A DNA stretch of 64,000 bases. Origin: Telopea speciosissima. Lineage: Eukaryota; Streptophyta; Magnoliopsida; Proteales; Proteaceae. Below are positions 24,304-35,500 of this stretch, one piece after another. Made by a program: the position numbers and the translations under genes. A model generated the notes under the pieces. That model did not search any database and was not told where the DNA came from. It worked only from the letters and a program-made list of their open reading frames with translations. Each line of letters opens with the position of its first letter. Position 1 is the first letter of the stretch. The stretch is from positions 18,055,563 to 18,119,562 of the forward strand of contig NC_057922.1 of assembly GCF_018873765.1 (NCBI RefSeq), in the 5' to 3' direction.

Positions 24304-24565
24304 CAATGGTTTGAGGTATTGGTATTGTATTGTTCGTTTCAAATGATACACATTGATTTCGCTAGTCACTGATACTATGTCAATACCACATCAATGAAAC
24401 AGTTCAGACGACAAGGGGTAAAAAAGAATTTTTTTTTAAAAAAAAAATTCTTTTTTTAAGAAATTCAGAGATAAATTTATCCGATACAATAAAACCATAC
24501 CGCTACTATATCAATATCGTATCGGTTTTGAAGGTGAACGATACCGTGCACTAAAAGATTTAAAA
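24304..24565. mobile_element. Family A MITE relative, inverted orientation
   Basis: It starts caatggtttgaggtattggta and carries gatact, aatacca and atcgtatcgg blocks like those of 10164-10360 and 39426-39679. The shared acaaggggtaaaa block is inverted relative to those copies. The ends are diverged and no TSD was confirmed. Confidence 0.5.
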
Positions 24566-24933
24566 CTTCAAAGTATATAAGATCATGATTTGACTTCCTT
24601 CTCAGTTCTCTCCAGTCTTCACTGAAACAAAGTAAAATCCATTCCAGGGAAGGGAGCAGAAAAAAGCCAAGCCAGGAAAGAAACCAAAAGACACCAACTG
24701 ACCCACCCACTTGGCCCTCCAGACTCCAAACCAGAAGAGAACAGAACATGCATCTAGAGAAGTGAGATTGAGATGTGATAGAAGCAAGGAGTAGTGGGAC
24801 CCACATAAACCCCATTCTTCTGGTGGGACCAGATGTCCACCATCAAATGAACTGGTATGGTCATCCAAACCCGGTTCAGAGAAAAAGGTAAACCAACAAA
24901 CCACCAAGGGAGGGAGGCGTTTCCTTCTTCATG

Positions 24934-24940
24934 TATATAA
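24934..24940 (+). promoter_or_regulatory. TATA box of the AHL gene
   Basis: tatataa lies about 150 bp upstream of the ATG at 25090, in a suitable place for a leader that includes the GA run at 25051-25071. Inferred from position and consensus only. Confidence 0.6.
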
Positions 24941-25050
24941 AGTGAGAAAGTAGATATCGGTAAAGATCTTCCAAAAGTTTCAAGAGTTAAGACCCCATCA
25001 TCTCAGATACTTGCTCCTCCTCAATTTCAAAAACTAAGATAAAAGGTGGG

Positions 25051-25071
25051 GAGAGAGAGAGAGAGAGAGAG
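25051..25071 (+). repeat. GA microsatellite in the AHL 5' leader
   Basis: About ten GA units lie roughly 18 bp before the start codon. GA runs in plant leaders can bind BPC/GAGA-type factors (family knowledge). Confidence 0.8.
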
Positions 25072-25089
25072 CGCTTGGAAGAAGCAAAA

Positions 25090-26019
25090 ATGGCAGAATA
25101 CAGTGGAGGTATTTCGATCTCACAAACTCGAGACTGTCACAGCTACACCTCCGGTGAAGAAGAAGACGATGATCAAAGCCCTACCAGAACCGGAGCTCTC
25201 TTCTTGGTCGGTGATGGAAGCAGCAGTGGCGTGACACCACCAACGAAGCGCAACAGCAGTAGCAGCAACAAGACAGTCGCCGGTTCCGGAACCGGCAGAG
25301 ATTTTGGGTCAACCGGAGAGATAGTTCGGAAGCCTCGAGGTAGACCACCGGGGTCGAAGAACAAGCCCAAACCACCAATCGTGATAACCAGAGACAGCGA
25401 CGCTGCGATGAGACCCGTCGTTCTGGAAATATCTGCCGGCACCGACGTTGTACAGATGGTTTCCCAGTACGCGCGGCGCCGCCACGTGGGGCTCTGTGTT
25501 GTAAGCGGTTCCGGAACTGTCACGAACGTTACACTTCGCTTACCAGTCTCTCATTCGTCCACTCTCATGCTCCAAGGAACTTATCATATTCTCTCTCTCT
25601 CCGCTACATTTCTGGACTCCTCTGCTTCAAAGTCGTCGTCTTCAATGATTGCTTCACCGCCCATTACGATCTCTCTTGCAGGGGCTCAAGGTCAAGTATT
25701 TGGGGGAACGATTGCTGGGTCACTTACTGCTGCTAGTAATGTTGTTTTGGTTGCGGCTACCTTTGTTAATCCTTCGTTTCATAGGCTCCCTTTGGTTGAA
25801 GAGGATGATGAGACAGAGAATGAGAAGCCTACTGGTCTCGTTGTTGTTACTGGCGGTGGTGGTGTTGGCTCTGGTTCAGCAATTGATGCTTGCACGACGA
25901 AGAATCCCGGCATGTCTATGAATGTTTACCGTGTTCAAAGTCCAAGCCCTTTGAATTGCCAGATATCTCCTGATCATGTTCTGTCTTGGCCCTCCACCTC
26001 CCGTCCCTCTCATTACTAG
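25090..26019 (+). CDS. AT-hook motif nuclear-localized (AHL) protein, 309 aa
   Basis: This is an intronless frame from ATG 25090 (MAEYSGGISISQ). An acidic patch (GEEEDDD, 22-28) and a Ser-rich region lead to one AT-hook at about 80-93 (RKPRGRPPGSKNKP) with the type-I extension KPKPPIVITRD. A PPC/DUF296 domain follows at about 104-240: RPVVLEISAGTDVV, RRRHVGLCVVSGSGTVTNVTLR, SLAGAQGQVFGGTIAGSL and FHRLPL. AHL proteins bind the minor groove of AT-rich DNA and assemble through the PPC domain to control chromatin and growth genes. The single type-I hook, ITRDSDAAMRPV and absence of introns place it in clade A, closest in my reading to the AHL17/28 group. The GRFEIL core motif reads GTYHIL here, a variation that may affect partner binding. 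The C terminus is a variable Ser/Pro tail. Confidence 0.92.
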   Translation: MAEYSGGISISQTRDCHSYTSGEEEDDDQSPTRTGALFLVGDGSSSGVTPPTKRNSSSSNKTVAGSGTGRDFGSTGEIVRKPRGRPPGSKNKPKPPIVITRDSDAAMRPVVLEISAGTDVVQMVSQYARRRHVGLCVVSGSGTVTNVTLRLPVSHSSTLMLQGTYHILSLSATFLDSSASKSSSSMIASPPITISLAGAQGQVFGGTIAGSLTAASNVVLVAATFVNPSFHRLPLVEEDDETENEKPTGLVVVTGGGGVGSGSAIDACTTKNPGMSMNVYRVQSPSPLNCQISPDHVLSWPSTSRPSHY

Positions 26020-27135
26020 AATTTGATCATTGCTTCTGTGTTTTTGCTGGATTTCAGTAGTTCCATTCGTGTTTGGTTTTAGAATTTTTTTGGGTTAATT
26101 TCTATTTTCTAGTTCTTCTGATTAATCAACAGAACTTTCAATTTTTCATTTTCTTTTTGGTTTTCATTTCGTTCCCGAAAGAGGCGGCTTGGGAGTTGGG
26201 AGGTCATGGTTCTGCGTCTGCGTCTACTGTTGTTGCTAGCTCTACGACTAATGTGGTGGTGCTGGTGCTGCATCTGATGCTGTTTGTCAGTTGATTTCAG
26301 AAACTCAATGTCATCAGGAACAGGATAGGATGTTAAAGCTCTTGGTTGAAAATGCTGATTTCTCCAATCTCCAATGCAAGCTGATTTGGAGGGTAATGGA
26401 CTAATGGGTAAAAAACCATGTAAGTGTCTCTGTTTCTTTATTAATTTTTATAGTCCATCCAAAAGAGATGAGCAGAGAAACTAATATTTGTGAAGAAGAG
26501 AACTAATTAAGTGGTATAGATGAATGTTGGTTGGATTTCTTGAGAGTTGTTTCATGCATGGTTTTGAACAATGTTGCATGAGTGCTGCTGTTTCATGTGT
26601 TTAATTTTTCTTCAATTCTCTCTTTTTAATTATGGTTTCTGAATGTTGGGATTTTTTTCATAGTTTCAGTTTCATTCTCCACCGATATAGGATAATATAA
26701 TATAAGCTCTGGCCGGGGTTTTTAAATTAAATAAGTGACCATACGTACGTAGCTATTATAGTCCAATAAATGAATAAAAACTCCAATCTTCTTCATCTTT
26801 TTGTACATGGTACTAGTACTAACTGGGGCTGTGGGGTATGATGTTCGTTTGTCTGCTAGGTTGATTGGTTTCCTGTACAACCTACAACCTTATCCATCAG
26901 AAAACTTGCAGAAGATTGAAATAGAATAATGGATTGAGATTACTACACTCATTCATGCAAGTGAGCAAGTCGATCTGTAAGAAGAAAAAAAAAACCCATT
27001 AAGCCATCATCTCTTCAACAATTACAGTCTATATCGTCGGATTTTCCGCATCGACGGTTTCAGGCTCTTTGAACCCATTAGTCTAGCCACCTGTACCAGT
27101 CAGACTTTGGGTTTACGTTTAACCTAATGGTTGAC

Positions 27136-27179
<44 letters not shown>

Positions 27180-29559
27180 TTTTTTTTTATCTGTTATAGT
27201 TTTAGATTTTGATAGATAAAGAAAGGGAATATAATAATGAAGAGTTGCAGTAATGAGACAATTTTCCGGTGGTGGAGGTTACGGTCATGGCGGGCTGTCA
27301 GAGGAGAGGAGGACTCGACTGAGGGAGGAGACTACTCTGAGACAGTGAGAGTAGTAGTACTGACTACTGACTATTGAGGAGGTGGGCTCTTCGTCCAGGT
27401 GGGCGCACGCGTCGCGTGGTCTGTGTGACTTCTCAGAAACTACACATTTTGGATTTTGATTCGCTAACTTGGGGCATTTTTTGTAACGTAAAGAAGAGAA
27501 ACAGAGAGAAGCTGGTGCATTAACTCTATTATCTGACTAGTCTTCAGTCTCCAGTGACCTGTGACCCAGTCTCTATCTCTTTCTCTCCCTAGTCTCGTCT
27601 GTATCAAGTGTGAACCCATTTTCGTTTGGATTATCTTTTCAACGCAACAAAGTTTCAGATTTGTAACGTCTTCCACAGTTTTCACACTCACACAGGATTC
27701 AGAAACTTTGCTTTTCTTAATTTAAATTTGGGTTGAGGTTCTTGTAAAAAGTCTGAATTTATTGCTGATTCTTGACCGCTTTTGTTTTCTTTTTTGGGTT
27801 TACGTACGCTTATTGGCTATTCACAACATGCTCCAATGCATCGGACAGCTGGGCGGGATGGCACGCACCCAAAGAACAGCGCCTAGCCGCCCGATGCATG
27901 CCGGAGAGTATCTGAATTGAATCCACACCATGCAAAGTGATTAAGAGAATAAGGCATGGCTGAGCTCCTTCTCTTTCGCCTCTGAGGTACGGAGGGATTG
28001 TGGTACGTCAGTCAATCGAGGCGTACCCTCAACTATGAACGATTTTTTTTGAGAATGGAGACGGGAGAGAACGGAGACGGGAGAGGGTTTGAAGTGTTTC
28101 TTATTTACTCACCCACATTTTCTAACTTACACATCCATAAAACAGTGCTAGTAGCTATTTCGTTATACAAAGAATGGAGGGAGGAGTCTACTTACACCAA
28201 CAACGTACACTTGGGTTAGTTATCCCCACCCTAATTTAAGTAGAATTGTTTGGTGGTGCCCTAACTCTATGGATATGTATTTGTTGTTCCCTTGTGAATC
28301 TAATAGTGAGTATGAAGAGCAATAAGACTAACATAGGAGCATGCATTTGTCATGCAAGCCCATATGCGCGTGCACACACACACACATATATATGTGACAT
28401 GGTTAGTAGTGTGAACTTGACTTCAAAAGATTTTTTTTGTTTAGAAGGATTTTATTTATAATTGATATGAAACACTCATGGAAGGAGAAGTACACATCTC
28501 CCATACAGTCGTACACATCACCAACAGTGCGCTCTTATCTAGTGATTCAACCAAATTGTTAAACTCCTTTGGAATTGTTGCATCAAGAAATCGTCGGTAG
28601 GTCCTTCGGGTGTTACAACCTGCAAAAGGACGTCAGAGACAAAGGAGAATCGGTGTGGTTCTGGCCTAGGATTCTCCGATGCTTAAGTTAAATCTCTCTG
28701 AGTAACAGATGAATAATTGAAATTCAAGATGGGTTAATGGGGTGGAGTACCTCAGAATTTATAGTGAAGTATGACGGGTCACGATTGATTTGTATAATTT
28801 TGGTTTATCAAGAATGAAACTGAAAATAAATGATTGAAATTAAGAAGAAAAGAATAGAATGTTCTCCAAGATTGACCTCATCTTCAAAGGAGGAGCAATC
28901 ATTTTTTTATTATGTGATTTGATAAATAATCATCCTCACATAGCCTTATGAGATTGACTCAAGTAAAGGTGTGCGGATAGCCATGGCCTCACCCACTGCA
29001 GCATCAACAGACTTCAATCTCAAGATCCATGAAGAGATTGAAGGCTCTTCAAAAGTTCAGGCTGCAAAGCCTCACACCAAAACCAAACTAGTCATGCAAA
29101 GTAACAATCTAACAAAATATGAGAAATCGACTCCTAGAGACCACATCTTCCACACACAGAATCAACATCAACATTTCGTTGTTGCAAGACCTGAAGTACA
29201 AGTTTTCTAGAGAAATCGTTGATTTTAGGAAGAGTTCAGGATGACCATATGTTCTTTCAGATATCATTAGAAATTGCACGACAACAATAACTCCTTGAGG
29301 TTGACGCTCCCGTGGCATCCTTAATCTATTTTCTTTCCCTCAACAATGCTCTACCATCCCCAACTCGGTTAATGGTCCACCGTAAATAATAAGAAAGATG
29401 TACAAAGGTAGTAGATAGCCTTCAAAAAGCAAGTCAAAAGAAAGTTTGGATCCAACCATAGATGCTAGGCCATTTTTTGAGAGTAAGGTGTTGTTTTGAA
29501 GTAAAAAACACAAAGTCCCTAAAACGGTACACACGCACATCGCAAGAGGGTAAATGGAA
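26020..29559. other. Non-coding stretch downstream of AHL
   Basis: It contains the AHL 3' UTR, a GA run at 27138-27172, a palindrome near 27832-27908 (gcatcggacagctgggcgg against ccgcccgatgcatgcc), and a CA/TA run at 28375-28393. A 79-codon frame at 28971-29210 (MASPTAASTDFNLK after the second ATG) reads somewhat protein-like but has no known domain. No gene can be supported. Confidence 0.35.
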
Positions 29560-29745
29560 AATATGAGCCGTCACCTAGATAAGGGTTTAGGACCCATAAA
29601 TGTCTCTCCCTTTCACAGGAGAGGAATGACTCTCAATGGAAAGGTTGTGGTCTGCCCTAGAACACTGGGTAAGTGTTAGTTATGGACTAGGAAGGTGTTA
29701 GGCACCAGTCAACCTGCTCGGCCAAACTCGATACATTCCACATGG
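29560..29745 (+). mobile_element. LTR-derived fragment (solo-LTR family)
   Basis: The blocks gtcacctagataagggttta, ggacccataaatg and ggaaggtgttaggcacc match the order in 45570-45710. It is a diverged fossil scrap, with no ends or TSD seen. Confidence 0.6.
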
Positions 29746-30768
29746 GGTGCAGAAACATATTGGGGGCGAGCGATTCATTTCGTCCTCACTATGTCTCGGC
29801 ATGGGTGATACATTAATTAATTATAGAGATGACGACCTTCAATAAAACTTCCTTACTAGCATGTGAGAGGAGTTTTGATTTCCAAGATTGAATTTTATTT
29901 AGCATATTGGCTGAAATGTCCTTTAATAATGAAATCTTTAAAAAAACCAAAATCCTAAGCTATCAGACAATAACAATTGATCATATTTTTCAAGTATATA
30001 TCTTAGGGGTTTAACTTTCAATATGAATTGCAAACACCCATCATCGCATCATCTGCCAAGTCCCCACAAATCCAGAACCTTTGAAAATCATATTTCACGT
30101 ACATCTTCTTCAAATATTGAATAATAATATGAGATTGGAATAAAGTACTCCCAAGTCCCATCAAAGTGACATCCGAAAAATAAGTCAAAGGACTCATTCA
30201 TTGCTTCCTGATCCATTTTGATATTCACTATTTCACTTGGTCCCACCATCATGGTTTTATAGAAAGAAAGAGAAGAAAGAAAGGGAGAGGGCATCATCAG
30301 TTATCCACATTGATATCTGTGGCATTGGTATTGGCATTGGCATTGGATAGTTCTGATTTCTCAGCTGAAGAAATCATGGAAGCCCCAACTTTTAGAGTTA
30401 CCCCTCGTCCTGATGATTGATGTTTCAGTTTGACCCTGGCCCGTATATTATTATACTTTATGGAATATGGACACCAATTGGAGAGCAGGTTTTTTTTATC
30501 ATCATTTTTGTTTCTTAATAAAAATGATATTTCAGAAAAAGATTTTTTTTTTTGAAAAACAGGTGTTACAACCACAGGGATTAAGATCACTCAAGTTTTT
30601 TTTTTCTTCCTCGCTTAAGTTCATGAGAATGGATAGGGAATCACAAAGTTCATCTGGTCACCCTGAAACCGTTGAAATCAGACCGTTTAACACCTTTAGT
30701 CTCAGGGGACCTTGGGTTGAATAGCTAACCGATCCTCCAATTGCTCCATGTCAGATACATTTTGAGTA
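29746..30768. other. Intergenic stretch, nothing recognised
   Basis: AT-rich sequence. Short frames at 30088-30724 show no domains. A ggcattggtatt-type simple repeat lies near 30320-30345. Confidence 0.35.
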
Positions 30769-31185
30769 AGGGTGTCAATGGGTCGGTTTCCATGTGAGAA
30801 TAGCTGAGTCCAAAACCAATCCAATAAGGTTGCATTGGTTTGGCTTTTGTTTCAATTTCAATGCGGTTTGGATTCGCTTTATTTATTCGGTTGGTATTGG
30901 GTTTGGTTCGGTTTCGATTTAGTTTTGCATATACATATATTCATGAGTATGTTAAAAATCATGTTTTTTTGTGAATTTGGGTTGATATCGATTTTTAATC
31001 GGGTTATATCGGTTTCGATCCAATTTTTTAGGATCGATTTGATGTCTTATCAGTTTCAGTGTGGTTCGATTTGGGTTCTGTTTCATAACACCCCAATCTG
31101 AAGCCGATCCAATAAGCTTCATTTCAATTTTGGTTCAAGTTGGTTCAGCCCTGTTTCATCGATTCTGACTATGATTTGACACTTC
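30769..31185. mobile_element. hAT-like MITE (gtaagggtgtcaa ends)
   Basis: The left end aagggtgtcaatgggtcgg pairs with the right end gatttgacacttct. The interior is rich in ggtttcgattt/cggttt motifs. It shares ends with the element at 32813-33504. No clean TSD was found, so the borders are approximate. Confidence 0.5.
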
Positions 31186-31590
31186 TACGGCTCTACCTTT
31201 TTACATGACAAAACCCATCTATATTTACTAACAAACGGCGCCCTAAAATGCCGATAACTCTTCATCAGTGCAAACCCAATCTTAATTAGAGTAAGCCCAC
31301 AAGGAGAAATCCTTATTATAAAACTAAAGAAGATCAAAATTCAAAGCCCAGAGAATCGAAACAGTGGAAACGTGGATCAGCTCTTATGCTCCTTTTGGTT
31401 GCAAAGGAAAATAAATTAAGGGAAGTAAAATTTCAAATTGAAAAAAGAAACATTCGTGATCATTATCACATGTGACTATATCATTAACTTTAAATTATTT
31501 CATATTTGATTATTAAGTTTCACTTTACACAGTATCCAAATCCTTTTGATTTAAAAAATGAAATAAAAATTACATGTAAAGTGTATAGTT

Positions 31591-31990
31591 TAGGGGTGCA
31601 ACAGGCCGGATTGGGTTGGATTTTTTGAAGCTCTACCTCAATCCGGTCCTAGGTCGGGCTAAGATATCTTAGCCCAGGCCCAACCCTGACGGGCTCAGTC
31701 CAGCCTAGCCTAACCCTAATTGATCCTGATTTTTACTAGGGCATGGTTGACCCTGACTTGCTCTGTAATTTTCCATTTACGTCGCCCTATGCATTAGAAA
31801 AACAAGAAACATGTGATTAAGTACTGGTTTGTATCATACTCAATTGACTATTAGACTTTTCTTTGGATAAAATTTTTTTGTCTAATCTTAAAATTATAAA
31901 TATTTTCGTATATTAGTTTTTATTTTTGAAAACCAATAGATAATTAGATATTAAACAGAAATTATAAAATATAATCTAACACAAGGCCGG
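31591..31990. mobile_element. Truncated hAT MITE (TAGGG family)
   Basis: The left end taggggtgcaacaggccgg matches the family at 13897-14440, followed by cccaacccg-type motifs. No matching right end or TSD is visible. The remaining cggcc-rich motif near 31985 may be part of the right arm. Confidence 0.5.
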
Positions 31991-32273
31991 GCCGAACTGG
32001 GCTTACCAAATGATGATGCTGGGGGCAAAATTTACTTGAGTTCGTCTCCTGCTGGTTCACATCGCCTGTCCCACCCGAATGTTGAAGCTGGGGGCAAAAG
32101 CCCTTTCCTAGTAGTAGGGCTAACGTGGTAAACCCCCAACGGACTGCAATCGCCATACCTAATTGAAGTCAGCCACAACAGGCTGAATTTAGACAAAAAA
32201 TCTCTGATTTATTTTCATATATTTCATGAGACATGGTTACATCCAATAATGACCACTTTTAGAATCCTGAATT

Positions 32274-32461
32274 TTTTTTTTTTTTTTTTTTGGGTGCAAT
32301 TCAAGGGCCGAATGGCCATCATGGTCTCACAAGGAGGCAAAGAAGGGACCCACAAGGGGGGTCAAATATGATACCAACAGGCTCCACTTCTCGGAAAGCA
32401 ATTAAATGTGAACTAGGTGTCGTTGAGGAGACTTGAACCACCGATCAAGCTCCTGAAACTG
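32274..32461 (-). mobile_element. SINE-like retroposon with poly(A) and 13-bp TSD
   Basis: A T run at 32272-32291 is the poly(A) tail of a minus-strand insert. The 13-bp target duplication agaatcctgaatt lies at 32261-32273 and 32462-32474. Near its 5' end is ggttcaagtct, which fits a pol III B box. The body is non-coding. It is probably 5'-truncated, because no A box is visible. It lies about 110 bp beyond the amidase stop, in its likely 3' flank. Confidence 0.8.
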
Positions 32462-32572
32462 AGAATCCTGAATTGTAGTGTACATATATGATGAAGGTTA
32501 TAGATCTTATGAATCTCTTTCTTAATCATGACCAAAGCTAGACACGATCGAGGAGGGTAGATATATATAACT

Positions 32573-35500
32573 CTACCATCGAGGATCTGGAATAAAATCA
32601 TTTGGCCCAAGATTATCAATTGGTGGGCGCTTTTTATGGTGATCGGTGACAGATTGGTAAGCCATGGCCAATGCTAGAGCCTGCACAATTCACAAATGGA
32701 AATTAACAAAATTATTCAATTCTAACAAACCACAATAAACTGCCGCGGCATAAATATATATAAGACATCCTCCAAGAGAGATACACAAATATATAGTAAT
32801 ATAGAGCATGCAGTAAGGGGGTCAAACAGTGCGGTTTCAATTTGGTGCACATTTTGCAAGGTAGAAATCAAAATTGCACTAAATAAGAACTACTCAAAAA
32901 CAAGAATCGTTTTATATGCGATGCGATTTTAACGGTTTTTATTCGATTTTCGTTATCCGGTTTACATACGGTTTGTAATGCCGGTTTCACCTTTATATCC
33001 TTTAATTTTATTTTCCATACCCTTGTTATAGGAAAAATTACATTGTTTCATATATATCTAACTCTAGGCAAAATTCACTTAGACATGCTAATTGTAATGG
33101 TAATTTGTAAGTGATTACTCAAAGCCGCAAAGTACTGCAAGGGACATTAACCTGAGGACATCACTAATCCATACTCCACTCAATTCATTAACAAAGTCCA
33201 CTAAGACATGCTCGTACTAAAATCTTCCGTTCCTTCATGAATTTGGCATTCAAATTGAAATTCAAAAAAATCTCAAGGAGTCCTAATATTTTAGAGTGCT
33301 TAATCCCATTCTTAAACAAATAAAAATATTCCTAATCTTGGTTTTCTATCTGGTTTCTATTCGATTAACCAAACGTTTTTCGATTTTGAATCGAACCGAA
33401 TCGAAAATAGAACCTATGAAATCAGAATTGCATCGTTTTTATACGATGTGATTTGGTTCGATCGATTCTGGTTCGACAATCTTTGATTCCATTTTGACAC
33501 CCTCAGCATGCACTGGTAATTATTGAGGTAACTAACTACTTACAATGTGGTCCTGATCAGGGGGAGCATAAATCCCAGTAGTGATGGTGGTTCTACGTGG
33601 AGTACCACCTGGAGGTGGGTTCTCAATACTCTTTAATCCTGTGGGAACAACAATGACAAGCATACCCACAAGATTTCCCATGCAAACTCTCTCCCAACCA
33701 GTTGCATTGGCAATGAATGCATCAACTGTGAAGCTCTCACGAATTTCCCGTATCAGTTTTCCTCGTGCTCTTTGTGCCTGCATCATGTGGACATTCACAA
33801 TTGTTAATTGAACATATATAGGCAAATTCATTTAGGACTACAACCTTATTTATAAAAACCAAAAAAAGTAACTGTAGGACGCTTAGACCAAATAAACAAC
33901 CATCTCTTCAAGTTGCCTAAACAAAAATCTAATATATACTTACCAAATATATACTTGCTATGTATAGAAAACTCCAAATAACATAAAATAAAAAAGAACG
34001 TCCCAGTGCACAAGGTTTCTGCCACTTCAGGATTGGGAAGGGGCAAATGTACGCAACCTTACCCTTGCTTCATGGAGAAGCTATTTCCAATAGAGGAATT
34101 TAACCATTGCGTCAAGGCTCGTCCACTAAAACAGTGCCCCACTGCACGAGGCTCCCACAACTGCAGGGTCTGGGAGGGCCGCAGGCTTACCCCTGCTTAA
34201 CAGGAGAGGCTGTTTCCAAGTTTTGAACTTGCAACCAACAGATTACAATGGCACAACTTAACCATTGTGCCAAGGCTCACTCATTAAACAACATAAACCA
34301 TTGACATAAAATACTAAACAAAAAAGCACTGTTTCTAGGCTAGACTAATTAACTTACTTAACACAATAAAAGAGGCTCATTACATCAATAAACCCAAAAT
34401 AAGAAGTCTAATTAAGGTTCATATAACCTAACCATCGGTCAAAATAAAATCTTTCGAAACCTAATTGGACAATCTTTAACTGCATCAGCCTTCCAAGCTT
34501 GCGCCTAGCTAGGCCAGCATACAAGATCATAGTCGTCTAATGCAATTGCATCACAATTATATATAGAGCGAAAGCAGCCCATGAAGGGATGCGCCCAGTC
34601 CATCGTCTTCTTGTGTCCACCAGAAAAATTATCAAAATGTCCTCCATATTTATATATCGATCTTAATTAATTTGTGTTATTTTTCATTTGTGCTACTCCT
34701 TGGACTCCCTGTGATCATTCATTCCTATAGAGATGATTAATTAGACATGTGTGTGAGTGTGTGTGTGTGTGAGAAACCTACCTGCACGTAGTCTACTGCT
34801 GGTACCAGGTGAGCACGACGTAGTTCTACAGGCCACTGGTCTTGAGCTTCATAAACATCGTCCAGTCCGGATCGCTGCCACTCGTCAAAGTGTGATAACA
34901 TATCAACATCCATTGTGAAATTCAGGATGCCTTGAACAGAGTCGACCGTGTAATTCAGCTTAAAAGGAACCACATTAACACCCTTTGAAGCTAGAACATT
35001 CACAACCTGCAGCTTCAACAAGTAATTAATTAATTATATATAATTAAGAGGTTCGAGAACCACAGAAAACCAAGTCTATATATGAAGACAATCAAAATTA
35101 AGCAGACCGATCGACCTCCATCTCCGCATCTTCCAAATAGCCGACAGTGAGCTTGGTGATGTCAATAGAAAAGGGGTCCCCAAAAGAAACGTCTCTAGAG
35201 GAGAGGTCATCTAGATCCTTGCCTCGAATGGCATCCAGAATTACTGCACAATCCATGGCATTTCTACAGAAGGGACCAAGCTTATCCTATTAAAACAGAA
35301 TCAAGATCAGAATATTCCACTGCCCTTTTCATGTAAACCAATAAATTAAGGGAATGGAATATTGTAGCTAACAAAAGAAGAATGCGGTACCTACCAAGCT
35401 TTCTGAGATGCTCATAACACCAGTTCGACCAACAGTTCCAAAAGTTGGGCGTAATGCTGTTACACCACAACGTGCAGCAGGGTACGTAATAGACCCAGCT

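Noticed and set aside
25075-25089. Extended AHL start
   Set aside because: Begins with TTG; the first ATG is at 25090 in a good context.
25173-25523. Minus-strand frame of 116 codons
   Set aside because: Antisense shadow of the AHL gene.
27832-27908. Inverted repeat gcatcgg..ccgatgc as a terminator or MITE
   Set aside because: Short, single copy in the window, no TSD; recorded only as a palindrome.
28971-29210. 79-codon plus frame starting near MASPTAASTDF
   Set aside because: It reads somewhat protein-like, but has no homologous domain I recognise and no neighbouring exons.
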